From Dictyobacter vulcani (GTDB taxonomy: Bacteria > Chloroflexota > Ktedonobacteria > Ktedonobacterales > Ktedonobacteraceae): 64,000 bases of DNA. The notes below the pieces were generated by a model. That model worked only from the letters and a program-made list of their open reading frames with translations, searched no databases and was not told the origin of the DNA. Location: positions 248,001-312,000 of the forward strand of contig NZ_BKZW01000001.1 of assembly GCF_008974265.1 (NCBI RefSeq), given 5' to 3'. Position numbers and translations under genes: made by a program. Positions 36,126 through 43,605 of the stretch are shown here, in pieces (positions within the stretch are counted from its first letter, which is position 1; each line of letters starts with the position of its first letter).

Positions 36126-37658
36126 ATGACTTTGAGCGTTGAGAATCCATTTGCCAACTTTGGTACTATTGTTAGTGGAGTACAATTTATTGGACGGAAG
36201 GAACGTTTGCGTGATATTGAACAGCGTGTCATTTCACCTATTGATGGAGGTAATCTAGCAATTATCGGTAATCCTCGTATTGGGAAAAGTAGTCTTGCTT
36301 ATCATGCAATTATGGATCGCAAAAATGAACTACTACATAAATCCATATTGCCAATATGGATCAATCTAGCAACCCATGAAACTCCGATCGAGTTTTTTCG
36401 CGCTTTAGCACGTTCATCCCGTGATATTCTCGATGATTTAGACAAATTGAAAAGTCCACTCCGTGAAGCTGCCACTGATGCTTTACAACCACATATTACG
36501 TGGCAAGAAACTACACAATACACTCAACGTTTTTTTGAATTGATTCGCAGGGAAGGTATGCGTATCCTGTTCGTACTTGATGAATTTGACCATGCACGCA
36601 ATCTTTTTAGAGGTCATGTTACAAGTTTTCAAGGACTTCGTGAACTCTCTTATCGTCCTGAATGGCGTGTCACCTTCATCACTATCTCTCGACGCTCCAT
36701 TCGCGATATTGAAACACAAACCCAAGCTATTTCAACATTGGATGGTATTTTTGATAAACTTTATCTCAGTACATTCAATAGCGAAGATCTACAAGAATAT
36801 GTTCAACGTTTAACAAATACGGGAATCGTTATTGATACGCAAATAGTAGAGAGGATTAGCTTTTATGCTGGCGGACATCCATATTTATTAGCAATGCTCG
36901 GTTATGACATGATCGAAAATTTCCGTAAACAGCAGACCATAGATATAGAGATGGCAGCCCATCAACGCAATGAAGCTCTTATAAGTTTTTATGATCAACT
37001 TATCGCGCCACTTCATGAAGGCTTCCATCTAGACAAATTACTACAGGTATTATTTGGTCCTAACGTCGGTATTAAACAGACCGAAATAAATGAATTCCTC
37101 CACTACGGACTTATTAAAAAAGGTATTGATGGAGTCTACCTGGCTTTCTCACAACATTTTCAATCTTATTTAAGCCTTATTGATAGAGAAGTTGAACTTT
37201 GGTCCATTTGGCGAGAAGCAGAGAAAGCCTTACGTTTAGTTATTGCTCAAACATTGCAGCAAAAGTACGGAGACTCGTGGTTTGACCAATTAGATAAGTT
37301 ATATCCTCGATTTGCTCTTGATGAGAATAACAAAAATCTATTTCAGCGATGTCGGGAAAATCAGCAGAAGGATATTCAGAATTGGGGCGATAGAGCATCA
37401 ACAAATCTTTTAGACTACACTTACTCAAAAGAGCTGTTTGATATTATCTCTAAAGAATGGAGTAATGCCTCTTTTAAAACAATTTTTGGAAAAGATGCGA
37501 ATTACTGGCAACAACGGGGGCAACTACTAGGTAAAGTACGAAATCCACTGGCACATAATCGTGATGAGGCGATTTCCGATCATGAGCGACACATAGCAGA
37601 AGGATACTGCAAAGAAATTCTTGAAACGTTGCGTCGATATCGCGAAACGACGGCTTAG
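36126..37658 (+). CDS. P-loop ATPase with C-terminal Swt1-type HEPN domain
   Basis: 510-aa protein. The AAA/STAND-like ATPase domain covers residues from about 8 to 250: Walker A GNPRIGKSS at 48-56, Walker B ILFVLDEFD with Asp152-Glu153, and a sensor-like ITISRRSIRDIE. A winged-helix-like linker follows from 250 to 350. Residues from about 365 to 510 form an all-helical domain starting EAEKALRLVIAQTLQQKYG and carrying KVRNPLAHNRD, where Arg472 and His477 make the R-x4-H motif of HEPN ribonucleases. The arrangement matches Swt1-like HEPN domains. This is the predicted effector: a metal-independent RNase controlled by ATPase state and by the large upstream partner, 12 nt away (ribosome site AGAGGA). 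It is intact, but its partner is split by IS256. Low GC relative to flanks suggests transfer. Confidence 0.82.
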   Translation: MTLSVENPFANFGTIVSGVQFIGRKERLRDIEQRVISPIDGGNLAIIGNPRIGKSSLAYHAIMDRKNELLHKSILPIWINLATHETPIEFFRALARSSRDILDDLDKLKSPLREAATDALQPHITWQETTQYTQRFFELIRREGMRILFVLDEFDHARNLFRGHVTSFQGLRELSYRPEWRVTFITISRRSIRDIETQTQAISTLDGIFDKLYLSTFNSEDLQEYVQRLTNTGIVIDTQIVERISFYAGGHPYLLAMLGYDMIENFRKQQTIDIEMAAHQRNEALISFYDQLIAPLHEGFHLDKLLQVLFGPNVGIKQTEINEFLHYGLIKKGIDGVYLAFSQHFQSYLSLIDREVELWSIWREAEKALRLVIAQTLQQKYGDSWFDQLDKLYPRFALDENNKNLFQRCRENQQKDIQNWGDRASTNLLDYTYSKELFDIISKEWSNASFKTIFGKDANYWQQRGQLLGKVRNPLAHNRDEAISDHERHIAEGYCKEILETLRRYRETTA

Positions 37659-37858
37659 TACTAAAGCCACATTTAAACAGCGAAAGAACAGGATGAAAAA
37701 TTTCAAACTAAAAGAGGAGGGCTGAGGGCATTTAAAGAATATTGCAAATAAATTCCACTTGAGCCTTTACTCAATATGCTCAAGTCTCCAAAGGTAGTAT
37801 GAAATCTCTTCTACAGTGACACAAAGATATAATCATAATCAAGGCGCAAGTGAAGCAA

Positions 37859-38270
37859 CTATGAACTTAACAGTACGATACCGTTGGCGGGAACCTGTGT
37901 GAGCAGACGATGATCCTTCTGCTGCCTGGTTATGGCGGTGGGTTGGAGCGAAAGGTCACTGCTAGCGTCACTCTGCATCTTGCTATATGTGTACATCGTA
38001 AACGCGGTTGGCTGCTCCTTTGCTCCCAATGTCAGGGCTATATTTGTGGTGCTCGTATTGCGATTGACAAGGAGAACCGACCAGTGTGTGCTATTTTGTC
38101 CGTTGGTACCTGGCAAGTGAGCCGCCAGAACGCGCATATTGGAAGGATTCGCTGGCCGATAGATGGTGGAATTGCAAGGAAGTGATTGCTTAACAGTGAT
38201 CAGGAATAAAACCAGGGCCAAGGTGTGCTATCCTTAAGAATATTCCACATGCCCCAGACTTTATTATGCA
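37859..38270 (-). pseudogene. Glycosidase C-terminal fragment, degenerate copy of 47701-48115
   Basis: About 410 bp clearly homologous, in the same orientation, to the 3' end of the truncated glycosidase at 47701-48393 (shared HNKVWGMWNILKD, TIYRP.NPSNMRVLAAHLPG, then NGQNSTHWSV). Here the tract WFYSW...LL has a TGA in place of Trp and a later frame change, so it is dead. It ends abruptly at about 38270, where an unrelated regulator fragment is joined in the same direction. Confidence 0.75.
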
Positions 38271-38465
38271 TGGCGTCAGCAGGTCGTAGCTCCACTGGAG
38301 GGTGTTGCGCAGCGTCTGCTGACGGTTGGGCAGATCCCGTGCACCTCCCGTCAAGAGGGAGGGGTTGAGAGCATCCCACAGACCGAGTGCCCAGTTCAGC
38401 AGATTTTCCTTCTCGCTGGTAGGTAAGAATGCCATCCTTGACGACGGGGGGGTCTGAGCCATCAC
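38270..38465 (-). pseudogene. LuxR/AfsR-type NTPase regulator fragment
   Basis: About 65 codons on the minus strand containing LLTGGARDLPNRQQTLRNTL and QWSYDLL, the highly characteristic region after the NB-ARC-like ATPase of LuxR/SARP-type regulators. It has no other part of such a gene and is fused at about 38270 to the glycosidase fragment. A recombination scar. Confidence 0.7.
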
Positions 38466-38573
38466 TTCCCCTCCTGACTGTCACGCATGGCATAAAATAT
38501 TTTCCAAAAACGCATGGAATACACTTTCTAACATGAAAGCTGTTTATGACAGTTGCTGTCGACTCACTCGAAC

Positions 38574-38613
38574 AGGGCTTCCCGAACAGTATAGCACATG
38601 TTCGGGAAGCCCT
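38574..38613. terminator. 15-bp hairpin downstream of the ABC importer
   Basis: Perfect 15-bp stem (AGGGCTTCCCGAACA and its complement, 38574-38588 / 38599-38613) with a 10-nt loop, 45 nt beyond the last permease gene. No strong U-tract on the minus strand. Confidence 0.5.
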
Positions 38614-38658
38614 TCGAGAAGCGTTTTACTCCTCTTCTGGAGCAACAATGACAGCCTG

Positions 38659-39529
38659 CTATCCCTTCACACCACCAGCGGTCAGACCGCCGATCAAATA
38701 GCGCTGGAACACCATATACAAAATTACGACAGGCAGAGCGCTCACGACCGACGCGCCCATCAATTGTCCATACAAGGGCAACCCACCACCTTCCTGCGCG
38801 GAACTGAATGCCTGCAATTGCACTGCAATGGTACGCGTTTCCGGAGCCGTAAGTACGCTGGCGAATAACACATCGTTCCAACCAGTCAGGAAGGAAAAGA
38901 CCAGGGCAACCACCACACCTGGAAGCACGAGCGGCACGATTACGCTCCAGAGCGCCTGCAACCGTGTCGCGCCATCAACAAGAGCCGCTTCCTCCAGCTC
39001 TATCGGTATGCTGCCCAGGTACGACACCATAAGCCAGGTAGCAAATGGAAGCGCGAATGTCAGGTATGTAACGATCACCGCCGGATATGTCCCCACTAGT
39101 TTGAAGCGGAGCACAGCCTGGGTCGACGCAAAGAGTACAAAGAGCGGCAGCAGCAGCATCACGCCTGGAACAGTCTGCAAACCAATGAGAGAGTAAAGGT
39201 ACGGCAAACGCCCACGGAACTTGAAGCGGGAAATGACATATTCCCGCGCCTACGGCCAGGATCACAGCGATAGCGCTCGCGATCAGCGAGATAAACAGAC
39301 TATTGAACAGCCCTTGCGCCAGGTTTACCGTTGTCCACATCTCGATATAATTGCTAAATGCCCAGTGGGACGGAAGAAGATGCTCACCACCACTAATCTC
39401 ACTATCGGGAGTGACTGAGAGCAATATTGTATAGATGACGGGTATCAACACGATGATTATCAAGAACACGGTCACAATGATGCGTACAGGCAGCGATAAA
39501 ATATCCTGCGAATTTCTCTGCCTCTTCAT
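38659..39529 (-). CDS. Carbohydrate ABC transporter permease, MalG-type (single-base frameshift)
   Basis: Second inner-membrane subunit of a CUT1-type sugar importer. The frame is broken near 39240, where removal of one T (plus strand) would restore AGYVISRFKFRG; the joined protein would be about 290 aa, the normal length. Six membrane segments are visible, beginning IIVTVFLIIIVLIPVIYTIL. The EAA loop that docks on the ATPase is EEAALVDGATRLQALWSVIVP. The stop of the upstream MalF-type gene lies directly at its start (39529 is shared), so the two are translationally coupled. The ATPase subunit is not in this operon and is probably a shared MsmK-like protein. Confidence 0.88.
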
Positions 39530-40524
39530 TATACGGTCACCTCCCCAAGGCGTAGCGTGCGAATGTAAAGGATACCAGGAATCAACATAATAATCAGTGT
39601 AATCACGGACATCGCCCCACCGAGTCCAAAATTAAATAGCTGGAATGAGGAGACATAAATGTTGAGAGGCAGAACATCAACCTGCACCGGAGGCGGTGTG
39701 CCAAACATCACAAACGGCAGAGTAAAGTTGTTGAAGTGATTCAGCGTCGAGAGCAGTAGAGCAAGGCCCAGGATGCTACGCAGCTGCGGCAAAACGATCC
39801 TTGTCAGCCGTTGCCAGGAGTTCGCTCCATCCACCGAGGCGGCATCGTACATATCGGCTGGAATCGACTGTAATCCGGTCAGAACCATGATGTAGATGAA
39901 CGGCCATGAAGCCCACACATCCGCGATAACCATCGCCCAGAAACTATTTGGCCCCAGCAGCCAGTACGTATTAATGCTCGCTACATGTATCCCGGCCAGG
40001 AAGCGATCAACGAGCCCGCTTTTATTCAAGAACATCATACGCCAGACGAGCGCGGTCACAAACGTCGGGATCACATAGGGGATCAAGTATAACGCGCGCA
40101 CTACCCCACGGCCACGATACGGGGTATTGACGGTCAACGCAGCCAGTACCCCAATGGGTGTAATGATCACGGTCGTCAGTATCGAGAACCCAAGACTCAC
40201 CCCTAACGACACCAATGTTGAATCGCCAACGATATTACCCTCAATAAACGAGTTCACGTAGTTCGCAAACCCGACCCATGGAGCATGAATCCAGCTCTTC
40301 AGCGTATATTGATCAAGATTCAAGAAGCTAATGTATACGGCGATCAGAAAAGGGATACCAACAATCACAAAGAGCATTATGATGCTCGGCCACATAAGCC
40401 AGAGGGGCCGTCCGCCAGCGCGGCTCCTGGGAGCATGTTCAGATATCCGTGCTCCGGAGATAGAGGGAGGACTTGCGGGGCTGGTTTCTGGAATAGGTTG
40501 TATTGACATATTTCCTACCTTCAA
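39529..40524 (-). CDS. Carbohydrate ABC transporter permease, MalF-type
   Basis: 331-aa CUT1 permease subunit. A Pro/Ser-rich cytoplasmic N-terminus of about 38 residues precedes six membrane segments (first LMWPSIIMLFVIVGIPFLIA). The EAA motif is DAASVDGANSWQRLTRIVLPQL near residue 225. It lies between the solute-binding-protein gene (65 nt upstream, with a hairpin between) and the MalG-type gene. Imports an unidentified mono- or oligosaccharide; nearby glycosidase genes point to plant or microbial polysaccharide fragments (inference). Confidence 0.92.
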   Translation of the reverse strand: MKVGNMSIQPIPETSPASPPSISGARISEHAPRSRAGGRPLWLMWPSIIMLFVIVGIPFLIAVYISFLNLDQYTLKSWIHAPWVGFANYVNSFIEGNIVGDSTLVSLGVSLGFSILTTVIITPIGVLAALTVNTPYRGRGVVRALYLIPYVIPTFVTALVWRMMFLNKSGLVDRFLAGIHVASINTYWLLGPNSFWAMVIADVWASWPFIYIMVLTGLQSIPADMYDAASVDGANSWQRLTRIVLPQLRSILGLALLLSTLNHFNNFTLPFVMFGTPPPVQVDVLPLNIYVSSFQLFNFGLGGAMSVITLIIMLIPGILYIRTLRLGEVTV

Positions 40525-40530
40525 GGCTAC

Positions 40531-40556
40531 GAGACCCGCGCCTGAACGCGGGTCTC
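40531..40556 (-). promoter_or_regulatory. Intercistronic hairpin between binding-protein and permease genes
   Basis: Perfect 10-bp GC-rich stem (GAGACCCGCG / CGCGGGTCTC) with a 6-nt loop and no U-tract, located after the binding-protein stop (40589) and before the permease start (40524). Similar elements in other sugar ABC operons stabilise the upstream message and give excess binding protein over permease. Confidence 0.55.
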
Positions 40557-40588
40557 TCTCAGCTTCATATCAGAGCGCATCCTTATCC

Positions 40589-41938
40589 TCAATGCAGCTG
40601 ACGTTGAATCTCTTTGTTGGCCTGATCCAGAAGTGGCTTGATCTGGGAGGGATTATAGTGGTTCGTCGCAACCGAGTTGGCCAGCTTGGAGCTTACGCTG
40701 GCTAATGCGACCTCGAGCGGTCCCCACTCACCTGAGAAGGGGGTCGGTGTGGCACCTTGCTCTGCCTTGACAAAGGCCGCAGTCTTGGAGTCCTTGCTGC
40801 TCAGGTAATTCGCGGCCTGCACGTTCGTAGGCAAATCTCCGAAGGTTTTGGTCCAGTCGAGCTGGTGCTGGTAATCTGTAACCAGGTTAATAAACTTGAA
40901 GGCCAGATCCTTTACATTGGAGTAATCCGCGACAGCAAGCATGTCACCGGACACAATCGTCGAGGCGGGTACGCCGTTAGCTGGCCGCTGCTGCATACCA
41001 TAAGGCACCGTTGGCATGGGAGCAAAAGCATACTTGCCTGCTAAAGCCGACTTCTGGAGCGTCGGTGTGATCGTCGGCGTGACCATAGTCAACATGCCCA
41101 CCTTACCATTACCAAAGGCACTCGTGGCATCAGGCGCTTTCCACGTCATCGAGTTAGGATCGGCAATCTTGTATGTGGTGACCCAGTCAAACCAGAATTT
41201 GACGGAATTGACAGCCGTTGGTGTGTTCATTTCAGCGGACTTGAGGTCCGGGGAGAGGAAACTTCCACCACCCATCTGCTCGTTGAACATCCACCAGATC
41301 TTCCATGGATCAAATGAATCAGAGGGGTCCATCTCCGCTCCATAGACACCGGCGGAAGGGTCTGTCATTTTCTTCGCGTCAGCAACAAAATCGCTCCAGG
41401 TCGTAGGAGGAGCACTGATCCCGGCCTTTTTGAACAGGTCCGTATTATAGACCATACCAAAAGGGCGCATCACCCAGGGAACGGCAATCGACTGATCGGG
41501 CGATGACCCGGACATGGTCATCTGTTGCGGGAAGAAGCGGTTCTTCCCACCTACCTTGTTCCAGTCATCAGCGGTGAGCGTGGTGAAACCTTTCGTCGCT
41601 TGCGCGGTAGGCACAAAGGTAGTGCCCAGGCTAAATATATCGGGGCCACTCCCACTGACAATCGAAGTCTGAAGCTTTGTCTGTTCCTCGCTGCTGCCAG
41701 AGTATGTGTCCCAGACAATACTGCTGCCGGTCGTTTTATGGAAATCGTTACCAATTTGCTGCATCCATTGCTTCTGTTGTGTAGCTAAGAGTGTATTCGC
41801 GCCCACCAGTACGTGGAGGGTTTGACCATCGCTATTCGTGGTCCCATTCCCACTGGAACCACCGCATGCTGCCAGCACAAGTGACAGCAATATAATCCAG
41901 CATGAGCAAAGGCTCATTAGTCGGCTGCTTGCTTTCAT
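40589..41938 (-). CDS. Sugar ABC transporter solute-binding lipoprotein
   Basis: 449-aa extracellular solute-binding protein family 1. The N-terminus has a lipoprotein signal: basic MKASSRLMS, hydrophobic CSCWIILLSLVLAA, lipobox LAAC with Cys near 25, then a GGSSGNG linker. The mature part has the two-lobed fold signatures GPDIFSLGTTFVPT and GMLTMVTPT. I start at the ATG at 41938, preceded by GGAGG; the frame extends 24 codons upstream without support. It is the first gene of the importer operon (binding protein, MalF-type, MalG-type). Confidence 0.92.
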   Translation of the reverse strand: MKASSRLMSLCSCWIILLSLVLAACGGSSGNGTTNSDGQTLHVLVGANTLLATQQKQWMQQIGNDFHKTTGSSIVWDTYSGSSEEQTKLQTSIVSGSGPDIFSLGTTFVPTAQATKGFTTLTADDWNKVGGKNRFFPQQMTMSGSSPDQSIAVPWVMRPFGMVYNTDLFKKAGISAPPTTWSDFVADAKKMTDPSAGVYGAEMDPSDSFDPWKIWWMFNEQMGGGSFLSPDLKSAEMNTPTAVNSVKFWFDWVTTYKIADPNSMTWKAPDATSAFGNGKVGMLTMVTPTITPTLQKSALAGKYAFAPMPTVPYGMQQRPANGVPASTIVSGDMLAVADYSNVKDLAFKFINLVTDYQHQLDWTKTFGDLPTNVQAANYLSSKDSKTAAFVKAEQGATPTPFSGEWGPLEVALASVSSKLANSVATNHYNPSQIKPLLDQANKEIQRQLH

Positions 41939-42444
41939 CGATTTTGTTTCCTCCATTGGATAACAAATACAGAACTGAAAGACGCTGGTCAGTACAAGCC
42001 CATATGGCAAAAAAATTCCTTATACAATCCGATAAATATCCCGAAAGCATATCTGGCGTAAGGAAAGGGGATATAAGAAAAGCGGGTCCATAGGGCAATA
42101 GATAATCTTATCTGAAAACAAGCATACTCAAATTTATGTCCAAAAGCAATCCTTCGTAACAAAACAAATGGCGCAGGCGCGCTTTAGATTAAAAAAGTCT
42201 GCTTGCTTTATACTGTATAGTCCCTTGCATGCATAGAAAAAAACACCAGGGATTATGACTACGAGGACAGGGATGTTGTCAGCTCCACAATCAAGCGGCG
42301 GTTCCGATCACTCTTCAACCCCAATTTATACGCTACTGACTCTATTTCATTTATACTCTATAATATTAAATAGAAGGGTATAACCACGCAAAAGATTATG
42401 CAATACATTTTTTAGGAGTGATTTTAGAGGAGCATTTACTAAAG
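41939..42444. other. Intergenic region between the ABC operon and the double-ABM gene
   Basis: About 500 AT-rich bases containing the divergent promoters of the importer operon and the double-ABM gene. A TATACTGTATA partial palindrome lies around 42210-42220, and an AGGAG sequence lies at 42413. Nothing else recognisable. Confidence 0.4.
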
Positions 42445-43413
42445 ATGAGTTCATCCGCAGGCACGCTCGTTACACATACCAACATTATGCTCGATAGTAC
42501 TGATACGTTTGTACACTGGCAGCAGCAGGAGAACGAGGCCCTCGCTACGTTTCCTGGCTATCTCGATCAAACGGTTATTCCACCCGCTCCTCCTATGCAG
42601 ACTGACTGGGTAATTATCCAACGCTTCCTGACGGTTGAGGCGGCACGCGCATGGCTCCAATCCGAGGAGCGGCAGCATCTGCTTGACGCGATTCAACCCC
42701 TCCTGGTTGGTCAGAGAGACATCCATCTCTTCACACAGGATTCACCAGGTGGATCATCCGCTCCTGTGTCTGCGGTCATTTCCACACGGGTCAAACCCGG
42801 TCAGCAAGAGGCCTTTCTGCGCTGGTACAGGCAAATATCTGCGATACAAGCAAGATTCGAGGGCTTTCAAGGCTATAAGCTTGAAGCACCCATTCCTGGG
42901 GTCCAGGACAGCTGGGTGACTATCCTACGTTTCGATTCAGATGCCCACCTTGAAGCCTGGCTCAACTCTGAACAAAGGAAACAAATACTTCAGGAGGCAA
43001 ACGCGTTCAGCCTCGATACTCACATACGGAAAGTACGTGTCGGATTCGAATCATGGTTCAAGTTCACTGGTGATCAGCAACAAAATGCTCCCCCTGTCTG
43101 GAAGGTGAATATGATTGTTTTGCTGGCACTGTACCCTATAGTATTCCTATTTTCCATTTTAGTGCAGACGCCATTATTGATCCATCGGGGAATGCCTTTC
43201 TGGCTTGCATTGTTCTTTGGCAACGCCTTCAGTACTCTATTGCTCGGCTGGGTTGTAGTCCCACTACTGAGCAAGTTATTCAGCTGGTGGCTCAATCCGT
43301 TAGAACGCGCGGTTCCAGCCCAGCGAAAACGACAGTGGATCACCTGGTCGGGAACCGCACTTATTCTGTTCCTCTATGCTACGTTGCTGCTGGTTTTCTC
43401 ACACATACCTTGA
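42445..43413 (+). CDS. Membrane protein with two antibiotic-biosynthesis-monooxygenase (ABM) domains
   Basis: 322-aa protein with two tandem dimeric alpha/beta barrel (ABM) domains, roughly residues 8-95 and 105-200. Each shows the pattern ...FPGYLDQTV / FEGFQGYKL and WVIIQRF / WVTILRF followed by an ARAWLQSEER / LEAWLNSEQR helix. Three C-terminal membrane helices follow, from about 215 (VWKVNMIVLLALYPIVFLF, LALFFGNAFSTLLLGWVVV, ALILFLYATLLLVF). The same layout occurs in widespread bacterial proteins of unknown role; the ABM domains may bind or oxidise small aromatic or heme-like ligands. GAGGAG lies 12 nt before the ATG. Confidence 0.82.
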   Translation: MSSSAGTLVTHTNIMLDSTDTFVHWQQQENEALATFPGYLDQTVIPPAPPMQTDWVIIQRFLTVEAARAWLQSEERQHLLDAIQPLLVGQRDIHLFTQDSPGGSSAPVSAVISTRVKPGQQEAFLRWYRQISAIQARFEGFQGYKLEAPIPGVQDSWVTILRFDSDAHLEAWLNSEQRKQILQEANAFSLDTHIRKVRVGFESWFKFTGDQQQNAPPVWKVNMIVLLALYPIVFLFSILVQTPLLIHRGMPFWLALFFGNAFSTLLLGWVVVPLLSKLFSWWLNPLERAVPAQRKRQWITWSGTALILFLYATLLLVFSHIP

Positions 43414-43449
43414 TGATCACGCCTGTCCCATTCCAACGGCAAGTGCTGC

Positions 43450-43605
43450 GGCCTCCCCTTGACTGACCGAACGACATACTTCCACGTGCGATAACAAAAC
43501 GGCCCCCCAGACGCCGGGCTGCATGGATCTGGTCATCAAGCTTACTGCCGCTCTGGAAGATGTATGTATGGTCGAAGGCAGTTGTACAATCAGAAGCTTC
43601 ACGGT
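43450..43605 (-). pseudogene. 8-oxoguanine deaminase-like amidohydrolase fragment
   Basis: About 50 codons on the minus strand: CTTAFDHTYIF, DDQIHAARRLGGRF, ARGSMSFGQSRGG, which is the segment after the barrel's metal strand in 8-oxoguanine deaminase/TrzN-type amidohydrolases. Both ends are missing, and the frame degrades at the GG-rich end. It follows directly on the stop of the molybdenum hydroxylase gene, fitting a former purine-degradation operon. Confidence 0.65.
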
